Source: Paenibacillus sp. V4I7 (GTDB taxonomy: Bacteria; Bacillota; Bacilli; Paenibacillales; NBRC-103111). Taken from it: a stretch of DNA of 64,000 nucleotides. Each line of letters starts with the position of its first letter. Position 1 is the stretch's first letter. Location of the stretch: NCBI RefSeq assembly GCF_030817275.1, contig NZ_JAUSZD010000002.1, positions 1,488,001-1,552,000 on the forward strand, given 5' to 3'. Below are positions 1 to 11,200 of this stretch, piece after piece. Both the position numbers and the translations under genes were made by a program. The notes under the pieces are model-generated. The model saw nothing but the letters and a program-made list of their open reading frames with translations, had not been told where the DNA came from and did not search any database.

Positions 1-2
1 TC

Positions 3-962
3 TTCGGGCCGGGCATGCATATTTTGGAAGAGCCCCAATTGCGCATTCCCTCCGGGAAAACGGTTTATATCGCTGGAGGTGCCGTCGTTGTAGGGGCGCT
101 AGTGTGCGAGCGTGTGCAAGATGTGACGATACGGGGCAGAGGGCTGCTCTATATGTCGGATTTTGAGAAAACCACTTATTATCGTGGAGTTCAGATCACC
201 TTCTCAAAGAACATCACGATAGAAGGAATTATTACGGTTGATCCACCCCACTATACCGTACTGATCGGACAATCCGAACATATCTCAATCCGCAACCTTA
301 AGACGTTCAGTACCCGAGGTTGGTCGGACGGCATCGACATGATGTCCTGTTCTCATATTGACATCGATGACGTCTTTCTGCGAACTTCCGATGATTGTAT
401 CGCCATATACGGACACCGCGGGGAGTTTGACGGAGATAGCCGGAACGTTACGGTTCGAAACTCGATCCTTTGGGCGGATGTTGCCCATCCTATGAATATC
501 GGAACCCATGGGGATTCCGAAAACGGTGGAAATGTCATTGAAAACATCGTATTTGAGAACATCGACATTTTGGAGCATCACGAACCGCAGCCCGATTATT
601 GGGGATGTATGGCTATCAATCCTGGGGATAATAATACCGTTCGAAACGTAAAGTACGAAAATATCCGGATCGAGCAATTTGAGCTCGGAGAGCTTTTCAA
701 CATCCGGGTCGTTCATAATCCGAAATATAATCCGCATCCGGGAAAACGGGTAGAGAATATCCACTTTAAAGATATCGTCTTTAACGGTATTTGCGAAAAT
801 CCGTCCCGTATTGAGGGATTCGATGAAACCCGGGTTGTCGACGGCATCACTTTCGAGAATGTATTAGTGAACGGCCGACAGCTGAAATTAGATTCGGAGG
901 ATATTCTCATAGGGTCCTATGTTCATAATGTGAACATCATTCGAAATAAAGATTCGATATAA
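3..962 (+). CDS. GH28-like polygalacturonase-family glycosidase (5' partial)
   Basis: This is a right-handed parallel beta-helix glycosidase of the GH28 (polygalacturonase) type, cut by the left window edge. The reading frame is open from base 3, before the first ATG at base 15, and those upstream codons (FGPG) fit the family, so the true start lies outside. Visible signs are an SGKTVYIAGGAVV-type entry strand, the DGID motif (about nt 328-339), the catalytic-type TSDDC motif (about nt 382-396) and repeated NIxFENI coils. The usual GHG motif appears as GTHGD. The family hydrolyses galacturonan or rhamnogalacturonan backbones, but the exact substrate cannot be read from the sequence. A hairpin without a good U-tract follows. 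Confidence 0.8.
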   Translation, partial: FGPGMHILEEPQLRIPSGKTVYIAGGAVVVGALVCERVQDVTIRGRGLLYMSDFEKTTYYRGVQITFSKNITIEGIITVDPPHYTVLIGQSEHISIRNLKTFSTRGWSDGIDMMSCSHIDIDDVFLRTSDDCIAIYGHRGEFDGDSRNVTVRNSILWADVAHPMNIGTHGDSENGGNVIENIVFENIDILEHHEPQPDYWGCMAINPGDNNTVRNVKYENIRIEQFELGELFNIRVVHNPKYNPHPGKRVENIHFKDIVFNGICENPSRIEGFDETRVVDGITFENVLVNGRQLKLDSEDILIGSYVHNVNIIRNKDSI

Positions 963-994
963 TATATAGATTACTTATTTTAAAATAGCAGAAG

Positions 995-1025
995 GCTATC
1001 CCGGGTATCAAGACCACGGGATAGC
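995..1025 (+). terminator. Stem-loop downstream of the GH28-like gene
   Basis: GCTATCCCG pairs with CGGGATAGC around a loop of about 13 nt. The downstream T-run is poor, so this may be a weak terminator or an mRNA-stabilising hairpin. Confidence 0.4.
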
Positions 1026-1104
1026 ATTGAAATATTGCGCCGCTTTTAACATGCGATCGGTCAAATTGAAAGAAATCTGATGAAATTGAATAATTTTGCA
1101 ATGG

Positions 1105-1119
1105 ATAGAGCGCTTTCAT
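1105..1119 (-). promoter_or_regulatory. Candidate cre (CcpA) site
   Basis: Read on the minus strand, the site matches the Bacillus cre consensus WTGNAANCGNWNNCW with one mismatch. It lies in the 400-nt gap (963-1379) upstream of the first giant lyase. That gap also holds an ACTTCA-cgt-TGAAGT inverted repeat at 1302-1316 that could be an operator. No other gene is visible there. Confidence 0.3.
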
Positions 1120-1379
1120 TTTGATAGGATTCATTGTGAAAGTGCTGAAAGATGCTTATTTGATTGTTGTAAAAAAAGGGTTCTGTGGAGGTGATTAAAG
1201 ATAAAGATTCGGACCAGTTTGTTTGAGAACTGTCATTATCTAGGGGGCCGCAATAGTTGTGAGCTAAGAGGTTGAGGTTTTTGAATATTTGACAATACGA
1301 GACTTCACGTTGAAGTTTTGGGGCAATGATTTAATGAATTTTTACACCAAGGCACAGCTGAATGAATGGGGGAGTACAA

Positions 1380-4300
1380 ATGAAAGGGCTTACTTTCAGG
1401 AATGCGTTTAAGCGCATTTTGTCTATCGTTATTTCCATTACTTTTATGGCCACGATCCTGCCTTTATCGACAGGAGTAGCTGCAGCGGAAACAACATCGA
1501 TTTTTACGGATTATCAACCAACGATTAATGAAGTCATTGATGTAAGCGGTTTTAAACATCCCGGTGTCGGACTGACCAAGGATATTCTTGAAAATATGAG
1601 GACACAGGTTCTGGCGCAAAAAGAACCTTGGAATACTTATTTTAATCAAATGCTCCAATCTTCAACTGCTTCAAAGACTGTCGGATCAAGCAATCAAGGC
1701 GCTGAACCAGCGAAACCAGGCATTGATGCTTTTAATAGCCAGAGCTTTAATCAGAGATTTATACAAGACGGTTTGAAGGCTTATACCCAAGCTATTTTGT
1801 ATTATGTAACGGGTGATGAGGCTTATCGGGCAAATGCGATGCGTATTATCCGAATTTGGTCGCATATGGATCCTACGAAATACGCGTATTTTAATGATGC
1901 GCATATTCACACGGGAATCCCGCTCAACCGGATGGTTACCGCTGCGGAAATCTTAAGGTATACAAGCACTCAAACAGCAGAACTGGAGTGGACAGATCAA
2001 GATACAGCAGATTTTACGACAAATCTGATCAATCCGGTAATCGAAACCTTCCAGCATACGAATTACCGCTTTATGAATCAGCATCTTTATCCGCTGATTG
2101 GAGCTATGTCAGGTTATATCTTTACTGGCAACAGTGAAAGGTATGCTGAGGGAGTAGAGTGGTTTACTGTTAACGAGACAGCTGTTGACCAAGGTATGAA
2201 CGGATCTATTAAACAATTGTTCAGATTGGTAGATACCAATATCGTAACAGGAGAGCCGGTAAATCCTCCAGTCGTTCAGCATGTCGAAATGGGTAGGGAT
2301 CAGGCGCATGGCGCCGGAGACGTAACCAATATGGAAATTTTATCGCGTTTATTGCTTGCCCAAGGAACAAAGGTAGATCCGGTGGAAGGGACTATTTCTA
2401 CAGCGCCCAATGCTGTTGGCCCCTACGAATTTCTGGATAATCGAATCTTAAAGGCTGCCGACTTTTTTGGCCGGTACATGATTGGTTACGATACACCATG
2501 GATACCCGTTGCGGCACACACAGATATAAATGGAAATCCAACCATCATTTATAACCATCTGGCTGGCGGTTACAGGGGAAGAATTGGCGGTAATGTGTAT
2601 GACCTTTACTATTACTATAAATATACGGCAGGAATAAATATGGAGGTAGAAGCTCCATACTTTACCGAGATGTTTAATATGAGACACCCTTTCTACTGGG
2701 AGTCGCCGGATGCAGGTGGCGATTATTGGCTGTATATCCCTCAAGAAGCCGAGGCTGAGGGTACACAGAATATTCCTACAGGTATAACAAATCCGGATTT
2801 GAGAGAAATAGAAGATCGATACACGAAGCTTGATAGTAACTCTGCTACAATGCAAGAGGGAGATACGACTTTCGTCCAGATTACGGGAACGGAAGAGGGA
2901 AGCAGAATTGTATTGGTTGCTTCCGGAAGCAGCGAGAGAACCGTTGCATTCAAGATTCGGACTAATGGCGTAGCGAAGATGGATGTGTTTGGCGATACCG
3001 TTACGCTGCCGGATACGAAGGGTCAATGGAGATATATCAGCTATGCGTTCAATAATTTCCAAGGGCTCGGCGATCTCCTTTATTTCAATGTAAAAGGAGC
3101 CGGCACTACGGTTGACATTGACCACATTAATGTAAAAGCTGGCGTACAGCTGACGCCTCCCGTATTTACAGCAGGAAGTGAAGACTTAAATTTATTTACC
3201 TATGTCGGGTCTGAGGCAACGATCAATTTCGATTTCTCTGCGACAGACGCTGGTGCAGTTAACTATCAGGCTGATCATATGCCTGAGGGCGCTGTGTTCA
3301 ATGAGACCACTGGCGCATTTTCCTGGTCTCGGGCACAAGCAGGAACGTATTCCTTCGTCGTGAGTGCGTCAGACGGTACTTCGGTTACGACCAAGGACGT
3401 TACCGTTGTCGTAGCAAACGATCGGCAATCTGCAGTTAACGCAGTCATTGCACCTTATGATGCAGATACACTTTATATTTCTGCAACGCTTGATCATTAT
3501 CAGGACGTGCATGCTGACGTTATAAATGTAATCGCAAGTGCAACGGATGAGGTTTTCTATCAGAAACTATTTGACTTGAACAGTGCAGTTCAAGGTCTTG
3601 AAGAATTGACGCCTTTGATGAATGACGGAAGCGTTAATTATACGAATATGTTTATCAGCTCAACCATGGGCAATGCCGTTCCCAACTGGTTGGATGGTAC
3701 GAATGATAGCTTTGTAGGATTTTTTACAGCTCAAGATCGGACGCATTACATGGATTTCGGGCCAAGCTACAAAATATCGGCCAATGCCTTCGAGCTTCAG
3801 GTAAGAGCGAGCTTTCCGGAACGTATAGGCGGCGTTGCCATGTTCGGCTCCAATGATAAAGAAAATTGGACAAGATTAACCCCTGGCCTAACGACGGTTA
3901 CGGAAGATATGCAGAGACTTGAGGTACAGGCCGGACTCGAAAATCAGAAATTCCGCTTCTTGAAAATGCAAATGATTCAACCGTCCAGCTCGATGCTGGA
4001 AGTGGGTGAGTTTAGAATCTTTGGCCAGCGTTTTGAGACAATAAACAAGCTGGAGTCCGTCTCCATCGGCTCGGACCAAAGCTTGAAAAATCGAATCGTT
4101 CCGGGCGATACGATCAAATTATCCTTCAAGTCAACCGAACAGATTCAAGATGTAGCAGCCACAATTCAAGGCCAAGCTGCAACGATTTCCACTACTGATA
4201 ATCTGAACTGGACAGCAACGCTGGTTGCAGATCCAAGCGTGCAAGCAGGTACAGTCAAATTTAAGCTCAATTACAAAACGGCAGCGGGAATAGATGCGGC

Positions 4301-7300
4301 AGAAACTATCTTTTCAACGGATGGCTCATCTTTATTTATTTCTGATCAGACAGGTTATGTTTCCAATCTGCTTGAGATCGCCAATCTCATTGATTCCAGC
4401 GGCAGAAATCCGGCAGATCTTTTGGCAACGGCGAGCAATCTGTTTGATAGCAATTTAGGAACGTTTACTGATTTCCGTCTAAATGGCAGCGGCTATGGAG
4501 GATACCTTACCTTCGACTTTAAAGAAGGCGGCGAGGCCAGACTTTCGAAGGTGGAAGTGATTGCAAGGCAAGATGGTTTTTCTGGCAGAATTAATGGCAC
4601 AGTGGTGCAAGGCTCCAACGACAATGTGACATGGTCAACCATCTCCAACGTAGCATGGAATACAACGGAATGGCAGACGCTAACAATTAACAGTACAGAT
4701 CCATATCGTTATATCCGTGTAACAAATGGAAACAACTGGTTTGGGAATATGGCTGAATTACGCTTGTATGGCGATGTTCAAATCAAGTCCAAGCTTGATT
4801 CGGTTTCCATAGGCTCAGCACAAAGCATCCAAAAACGAATTGTTCCGGGCAACACAGTCAAAGTGTCCTTCAAGTCAACGGAAATAATTAATAATGTCAA
4901 TGTCAATATTCATGGACAAGCTGCAACGGTGTCCACGGCTGACAATATCAACTGGACAGCAGCGGCCGTTATGGGCAGCAACACAAGTCCGGGTCAAGTA
5001 GCCTTCAGTATCAATTACAAAACGGCAGCCGGAATCGACGGGCCGGAAAAAACCACGACAACTGACAGCTCATCGCTATATATTGCCGACGAGACCGGGT
5101 TGATTAGCAATATACTTGCCATCACCACGTTAAGTGATTCCAGCGGAAGAACTCCGGCAGATCTTTTGGCAACGGCAGGTAATTTATTTGACGGAAATGC
5201 CGGTACAATTACCGATTTCCGTGTAAATGGCAGCGGCTATGGCGGATACATTACGTTCGATTTTAAAGAAGGCAATCTCGTCACGCTGTCGAAGGCAGAG
5301 GTGCTTGCAAGGCAAGATAGCACTTATACCCGAATCAACGGTACGGTGGTACAAGGCTCCAACGATAACACGAACTGGACGACCATTTCCACGACAGCTG
5401 GAAAGACGATGGATTGGCAAACCTTAAGTATTAGCGATACTGTAACCTATCGTTATATCCGCATTTACAATGCGAACCAATGGTTTGGCAATATGGCAGA
5501 ATTACGGTTGTATGGCGCAGTTCAAGCCACGAACAAAATTGAGACGGCTTCGATCAGCTCGGCTCAGAGCATCAAGACGAGGATTGTGCCAGGCAACACG
5601 GTAAAACTGTCCTTCAAAGCAAAAGAAGCGATCAATAACGTCAAGGTCAAGATGCAAGGTCAGGATGCAACGGTTAGTTCTGCCGATAACATCAACTGGA
5701 CAGCAGTGGCGACCTTAAATCAAGGTGTAGCAGCAGGAAACGTAACGTTCACTGTTAATTACATGACGCAAAGTGGAGTGGATGGATACCCGGCAACATC
5801 TACAACAGATAGCTCCAAGCTGTATATTGTCGATGAGTCGGATTTGATTCGTAATGTGACAAGCATCGCCAATCTCATTGATGCTACTTCAGGAAGAACT
5901 GCAGCAACAACCTTGTCAATAGCGAATAATCTGTTTGACAGCAATTTAGCTTCGGTAACTGATTTCCGTTTGGGTACCAATGGATCGGGAGGCTATATTA
6001 CCTTTGACTTTAAGGATGGCAATCAAGCTACGCTTTCGAGTGTAGAGATGATTGGAAGACAAGAAAGTAATTTGCTTGGCAGAATTAAGAATACCGTAGT
6101 CCAAGGCTCCAACGATAATACGACCTGGACGGATCTCACAAAAGCAGCTGTAGCTTCTGCGGATTGGCAAAGCTTCCAGGTCAGCAGCAAAGTACCGTAC
6201 CGGTATATCCGCGTTTGGAATTGGAGTAACTGGTTTGGAAATATCGCTGATTTGAGACTGCATGGCGTAGTGAAACAGGCAGACCTGACGTCTCCGGTGA
6301 CAACAGATAATGCATCGCAGGGAACGACGGTAAGCCTCAATGCCACTGATGCAGGTTCTGGTGTTGCGGCAACCTACTTCCAAGTAGACGGCGGCGCGCA
6401 GCAAACCGGGAACACGGTTACATTACCCACCGATGGAACGCATACGTTAGTGTATTGGAGCGTAGACTGGGCAGGCAATGTGGAGCAGCAGCATACGGTC
6501 GTCTACATCGATAAGACTGCACCTGTTGAGGCCGGTTTGTATGCAGATATTACAGTGCCGACCAACAAAGATGTTAATGTAACGATCTACTATCCGCTTG
6601 ACGCTGCGGTGACAGAGTACAAAATTGGCGATAACGGCGAATGGACCGTGTACACTGCTCCTGTAATGGTTTCCGAAAACGTAACGGTGTATGCAAGAAG
6701 TTCGGATGCTGCAGGCAATGTTTCGGAGGTGGCGAGCTACATGGTAAGCAACATTTACAAGACAGCACCTTCGGACGCAATCTTCACAGCTGACATGACA
6801 GATCCGACCAACGGCAATGTCACTTTGACGATCAGCTACCCGGATAACGTGGTGGTCAAGGAGTATAAAGTAGGAGATAACGGCACATGGACAGCGTATG
6901 CTTCACCTGTGATCGTATCCGACAATGATACCGTCTATGCACAGAGCAAGGACATTGCGGGCAATGTATCGAATGTGACCAGCTATACCGTCAGCAATAT
7001 CGACAGGATGCCGCCTGCGGACGCCGAATTGTCGGCCGACTTTACAGGGCCGACTAACCAGGATGTCACTGTAACGGTTACCTATCCGGACGATGCTGCG
7101 GTGAAGGAGTATAAGGTAGGCGATAACGGCGTTTGGACCGCGTACGGCGCGCCTGTGGTTATCTCCGAAAACAACACGGTGTATGCAAAAGGTACGGATG
7201 CTGCGGGCAACGTCTCGAACGCCACCCCATATGTGGTTGGCAACATCGACCGTATTGCACCGGCTGATGCAACCTTGGCCGTAGATACCTCAGCTCCGAC

Positions 7301-8096
7301 CAATCAAGGTGTCACCGTAATGATCACCTATCCGGCCGATGCGGCGGTGAAGGAGTATAAAGTGGGCGAAAGCGGCTCGTGGAGTGCTTATACGGCATCC
7401 GTTATTGTCCAGGATAATGACACCGTATATGCAAGAGGAACGGATGCTGTAGGCAATGCATCGAATGTAACCAGCACTATTGTAAGCAACATTTATAAGA
7501 TTGCTCCTATTACCACCGCAACGTTAAGCCCTGCTACGCCAAACGGCAAGAATAGCTGGTACTTGGCGGATGTTACCGTTAGCTTATCGGTATATGCCAG
7601 TGTATATGGAGGAGCTGTAACAACGGAGTACCAGGTTAATGACGGTGACTGGATGGTATACACCGGATCTATTCCTGCCTTTGGCGAAGGAGCTTATAAG
7701 CTGGGTTACCGCAGTATGGATGAAGCCGGCAACTTAGAACAACTCAAAACGATTGAGTTCAAAGTGGACAAGTCAGCTCCTGTATTATCTGTTCAGTTGG
7801 ACAAAACGTCGATTTGGCCGCCGAATCATAAGATGATAACTATCAATGCCGCTCTGACTTCGAGTGACGATGGTTCAGGCGTTGAATCTGTGGTGTTGAC
7901 CTCCATCACGAGCAATCAGCCGGATAGTGGACAAGGCGACATTCTAGCCAATTTCGGTACAGCCGCCACTTCATTCAGCGTGCGTGCGGAAAGAGGAAAT
8001 ATCTACACCATCACGTACACGGCTACTGATAAAGCGGGCAACAAAACGGTTTCAACTGAAACCGTCACCGTGCCTCACGATCAATCCGGCCATTAA
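1380..8096 (+). CDS. Giant secreted alginate-lyase-like multidomain protein
   Basis: A secreted protein of about 2238 residues. The start at 1380 is chosen because GGGGGAG sits 5 nt upstream; an in-frame ATG at 1362 lies ahead of that RBS. The signal peptide ends near AAA|E (residue 36). An alginate_lyase-type alpha/alpha-barrel spans about 55-450 (NYRFMNQHLYP near 228, EMGRDQAH near 303). A beta-sandwich (480-590), an Ig-like domain (590-680) and a discoidin-like domain (740-885) follow. Next come three near-identical units of about 248 residues (890-1632), each ending in a discoidin fold, four chitobiase-C-like units of 82 residues (1711-2040) and an OmpL47-like module. It is probably a cell-surface or secreted lyase for an acidic polysaccharide. 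Substrate and PL family are not determined. It is a tandem paralogue of the next gene. Confidence 0.8.
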   Translation: MKGLTFRNAFKRILSIVISITFMATILPLSTGVAAAETTSIFTDYQPTINEVIDVSGFKHPGVGLTKDILENMRTQVLAQKEPWNTYFNQMLQSSTASKTVGSSNQGAEPAKPGIDAFNSQSFNQRFIQDGLKAYTQAILYYVTGDEAYRANAMRIIRIWSHMDPTKYAYFNDAHIHTGIPLNRMVTAAEILRYTSTQTAELEWTDQDTADFTTNLINPVIETFQHTNYRFMNQHLYPLIGAMSGYIFTGNSERYAEGVEWFTVNETAVDQGMNGSIKQLFRLVDTNIVTGEPVNPPVVQHVEMGRDQAHGAGDVTNMEILSRLLLAQGTKVDPVEGTISTAPNAVGPYEFLDNRILKAADFFGRYMIGYDTPWIPVAAHTDINGNPTIIYNHLAGGYRGRIGGNVYDLYYYYKYTAGINMEVEAPYFTEMFNMRHPFYWESPDAGGDYWLYIPQEAEAEGTQNIPTGITNPDLREIEDRYTKLDSNSATMQEGDTTFVQITGTEEGSRIVLVASGSSERTVAFKIRTNGVAKMDVFGDTVTLPDTKGQWRYISYAFNNFQGLGDLLYFNVKGAGTTVDIDHINVKAGVQLTPPVFTAGSEDLNLFTYVGSEATINFDFSATDAGAVNYQADHMPEGAVFNETTGAFSWSRAQAGTYSFVVSASDGTSVTTKDVTVVVANDRQSAVNAVIAPYDADTLYISATLDHYQDVHADVINVIASATDEVFYQKLFDLNSAVQGLEELTPLMNDGSVNYTNMFISSTMGNAVPNWLDGTNDSFVGFFTAQDRTHYMDFGPSYKISANAFELQVRASFPERIGGVAMFGSNDKENWTRLTPGLTTVTEDMQRLEVQAGLENQKFRFLKMQMIQPSSSMLEVGEFRIFGQRFETINKLESVSIGSDQSLKNRIVPGDTIKLSFKSTEQIQDVAATIQGQAATISTTDNLNWTATLVADPSVQAGTVKFKLNYKTAAGIDAAETIFSTDGSSLFISDQTGYVSNLLEIANLIDSSGRNPADLLATASNLFDSNLGTFTDFRLNGSGYGGYLTFDFKEGGEARLSKVEVIARQDGFSGRINGTVVQGSNDNVTWSTISNVAWNTTEWQTLTINSTDPYRYIRVTNGNNWFGNMAELRLYGDVQIKSKLDSVSIGSAQSIQKRIVPGNTVKVSFKSTEIINNVNVNIHGQAATVSTADNINWTAAAVMGSNTSPGQVAFSINYKTAAGIDGPEKTTTTDSSSLYIADETGLISNILAITTLSDSSGRTPADLLATAGNLFDGNAGTITDFRVNGSGYGGYITFDFKEGNLVTLSKAEVLARQDSTYTRINGTVVQGSNDNTNWTTISTTAGKTMDWQTLSISDTVTYRYIRIYNANQWFGNMAELRLYGAVQATNKIETASISSAQSIKTRIVPGNTVKLSFKAKEAINNVKVKMQGQDATVSSADNINWTAVATLNQGVAAGNVTFTVNYMTQSGVDGYPATSTTDSSKLYIVDESDLIRNVTSIANLIDATSGRTAATTLSIANNLFDSNLASVTDFRLGTNGSGGYITFDFKDGNQATLSSVEMIGRQESNLLGRIKNTVVQGSNDNTTWTDLTKAAVASADWQSFQVSSKVPYRYIRVWNWSNWFGNIADLRLHGVVKQADLTSPVTTDNASQGTTVSLNATDAGSGVAATYFQVDGGAQQTGNTVTLPTDGTHTLVYWSVDWAGNVEQQHTVVYIDKTAPVEAGLYADITVPTNKDVNVTIYYPLDAAVTEYKIGDNGEWTVYTAPVMVSENVTVYARSSDAAGNVSEVASYMVSNIYKTAPSDAIFTADMTDPTNGNVTLTISYPDNVVVKEYKVGDNGTWTAYASPVIVSDNDTVYAQSKDIAGNVSNVTSYTVSNIDRMPPADAELSADFTGPTNQDVTVTVTYPDDAAVKEYKVGDNGVWTAYGAPVVISENNTVYAKGTDAAGNVSNATPYVVGNIDRIAPADATLAVDTSAPTNQGVTVMITYPADAAVKEYKVGESGSWSAYTASVIVQDNDTVYARGTDAVGNASNVTSTIVSNIYKIAPITTATLSPATPNGKNSWYLADVTVSLSVYASVYGGAVTTEYQVNDGDWMVYTGSIPAFGEGAYKLGYRSMDEAGNLEQLKTIEFKVDKSAPVLSVQLDKTSIWPPNHKMITINAALTSSDDGSGVESVVLTSITSNQPDSGQGDILANFGTAATSFSVRAERGNIYTITYTATDKAGNKTVSTETVTVPHDQSGH
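4048..6275 (+). repeat. Three tandem ~745-nt coding repeats (Ig plus discoidin)
   Basis: Units begin near 4048, 4790 and 5537. Each encodes an S-I-x-S-x-Q-S entry strand, a RIVPGxT-V-K-x-SFK Ig-like part, a GYITFDFK discoidin core and a WFGNxAxLRLxG end. The copies are similar at both DNA and protein level, which indicates internal duplication. Confidence 0.8.
6510..7500 (+). repeat. Four tandem ~246-nt coding repeats
   Basis: Units of about 82 codons begin near 6510, 6757, 7003 and 7249. Each carries P-T-N-x-x-V, Y-P-x-D, KEYKxGxxGxWxAY and VYAxxxDAxGNVS signatures typical of chitobiase-C or bacterial-Ig modules. Confidence 0.75.
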
Positions 8097-8111
8097 TAAG
8101 AAGAATTACAT

Positions 8112-8151
8112 GAAACCGGAAGAAAGCCATTAATGTCTTCCTCCCGGTTTC
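8112..8151 (+). terminator. Stem-loop after the first giant lyase
   Basis: GAAACCGG pairs with CCGGTTTC, with an inner AAGAAAGcc/tCTTCctcc region. There is no strong T-run. It separates the two paralogues. Confidence 0.5.
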
Positions 8152-8240
8152 AATAATCCTCTCGAAAGGTGCTAATGTCGGCACAACGCAACTGAATTTC
8201 AGTTTCCCGTTGATATTTTAATTAAATGGAGGAGTACATA

Positions 8241-11200
8241 ATGAAGCTTCGGAAAAGGCTTAGATTTGGAAATAGTCTTAAGCGTATGTTGTCTCTACTT
8301 GTTTCACTTTGTTTAATGGCAACGATCCTGCCTTTAGCGGCGGGAGTAGCTGCGGCGGAAACAACAGCATCGATGATTACGGATTATCAACCAACGATTA
8401 ATGAGGTCATCGATGCAAGCGGATTCAAGCATCCCGGTGTCGGACTTACCAAGGATATCCTTGAAAATATGAGGACACAGGTAAGGGAGCAAAAGGAACC
8501 TTGGAATACTTATTTTAATCAAATGCTATTATCTTCTGCCGCTGCGAGGAACGTCGGGTCAAACAATCAGGGCGCCGATCCGATGAAACCAGCCAGTGAT
8601 GCTTTTAACAGCCAGGGCTTTAATGGAAGATTTATTGCCGATGGTTTGAAGGCTTATACCCAGGCTATTTTGTATGTTGTAACCGGTGATGAGACTTATC
8701 GGGCAAATGCCATGCATATTATTCGCATTTGGTCGCAGATGGACCCTGCGAAATACGTGTATTTTACAGATGCGCACATTCACACGGGAATCCCTCTGAA
8801 CCGTATGGTTACCGCTGCGGAAATCTTAAAGTATACAAGCACCCAAACAGAAGAACTGAAGTGGACGGATAAAGATACCACCGATTTCACGACTAATCTG
8901 ATCACTCCGGTAATCGAAACCTTTCAGCATACGAATTACCGCTTTATGAACCAGCATCTTTATCCGCTGATAGGAGCTATGGCAGGTTATATTTTTACCG
9001 GTAACAAAGACAGGTATAATGAGGGAGTTGAGTGGTTTACCGTTAACAAGACCGCTGTAGACCAGGGTCAAAACGGCGCTATCAAGCAACTATTCAGATT
9101 GGTGGATAAAAATGACTTAACAGGTGAGACGGTAAATCCTCCGGTAGTTCAGCATGTCGAAATGGGCCGGGACCAGGCGCATGGCGCCGGAGACGTCACC
9201 AATGCGGAAATTTTGGCGCGTTTATTGCTTGCCCAGGAAACAAAAGTCGATCCGGTAGTGGGGACTGTTTCCACAGCGCCGAATGCTGTAGGCCCCTATG
9301 AATTTCTGAATGATCGAATCCTGGACGCTGCTGAATATTTTGCCAAGTTCATGATCGGTTATGATACACCATGGATTCCTGTGGCGGCACATACCGATGT
9401 CAATGGAAATCCAACTATCATTTATAAGGAACTGTCACAGCAATACAGAGGAAGATTGACTCAAAATACGTGGGAGCTGTTCTATTACTATAAGTATGTC
9501 AAGGGAATCAATATGGAAGAAAGAGCCCCATACTTTACCCAAATGTTCGCAGACCGAGTGTTTTACAATTGGGATGGAGTAGATGGAGGAGGAGATTTCT
9601 GGCTCTTCATACCTAAAGCAGCTGAGGCTGAGGGTACAAAGTATCTTGTAAAAACAATAACAGAACCATTGAGAGAGATTGAAGATCGTTACACGGCTTT
9701 TGACAGTAATTCTACGACAAAACAAGAGGGAGATACTTCCTTCGCTCAGATCAAGGCGACGGAAGCGGGAAGCAAAATTGCGCTCGTAGGTGCAGGCACC
9801 GGCGAGAAAACCATTGGATTCAGGATTCGGACCAATGGGGTAGCCAAACTGGAAATGAGCTATAGTATTAACGACACGTTGACGCTGCCGGATACGAAGG
9901 GGCAGTGGAGATATGTGACCTATAAGATGAATGATTTCCAGGGTTTTGGTGACCTTGCGTATTTCAAAGTAATTGGAGCCGGCACTAAGGTTGACATTGA
10001 CCACCTTAATTATCAAGCAGGAACATTGCTGACGCCTCCGGTATTTTCGTCAGGAAATAAAGCTGTACACTTATTTACCTATGCCGGGTCTCAGGCAACG
10101 ATCAACTACGATTTCTCCGCAACAGACGCGAGTGCTACCGATGTAGTTACTTATCAGATTGATAATAAACCTGAGGGTGTAGTGTTCAATGAAAGCACCG
10201 GCGCATTTTCGTGGAAGCCGACACAAGCCGGAACCTATTCCTTCGTAGTGGGGGCGTCGGACGGAACCACGGTTACAGCGAAAGATGTTATAGTTGTCGT
10301 AACCAATGATCGGCAATCGACAGTAAGCGCAGTAATCGCTCCGTATAATGCCAATATTAGTTATATTTCGTCAACCCTTGATAATTATAATCGAGCGTAT
10401 GCTGACGTCATGAATCTGATCTCCAGCGCATCCGATGATGTTTTCTATCAGAAATTATCGGACTTGAACAATGCAGTTGAAGGTCTTCAATTATTGACGC
10501 CATTGTTAAGCGACGGAAGCATGGATTATTCCAACATGTTTGTTAGTTCAACCTTTGGAACTCAATTACCCAACCTTCTGGATAATTATGCAGGCAGTTT
10601 TGCAGGATATTATTTAGCTCAGAATTTGAGTTATTTCATGGATTTTGGGCCTAACAATAAAGTGTCGGCCAATGCCTTCGGGCTCCAGGTAAGAGCCAGT
10701 TTCCCCGAACGGGTCGGCGGTACTGCCATTTTTGGATCCAATGATAGAGTGAATTGGACCCGGTTAACGCCTGGTCTGACAACGGTTACGGAAGATATGC
10801 AAACACTTGAGGTACAAGATGATCTCAAAAATCAGGAGTTCCGCTACCTGAAAATTCAAATGATTCAGCCGTCGAGCACCATGATTGAATTGTCCGAATT
10901 CAGAATTTTTGGAGAGCGCCATGAGATGGTTGATAAAATTCCGGGCACTATTGCCGAAGCGCTGGCGGAAGCGGCGAAGCTGCCTGCCGAAAATTATACG
11001 AAACAAAGCTATTATCTGTTCCAGAAAGAATTGGAATATGTGAAGAACGCCGTCGGCAATCCTGATTATACCGAGCAAGAGCTGATTAACGAAATTTATG
11101 ATGCCCGCAGTTTGTTGGTACCGTACATGACGTCACTGTATTCGCTCGAAGGAAACGCAAAGAATACGTTCGGGTTTTCTTCGTCAACTGACGGAACCGT

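Noticed and set aside
5946-6404. Minus-strand open frame of 152 codons inside the first giant lyase
   Set aside because: It is antisense to the coding repeats. The long open frame is a by-product of the codon use and repetition of the real gene.
4048-7500. DNA repeats as a possible mobile element or assembly artefact
   Set aside because: All units stay in frame and encode complete domains with gradual divergence, so they are internal protein repeats.
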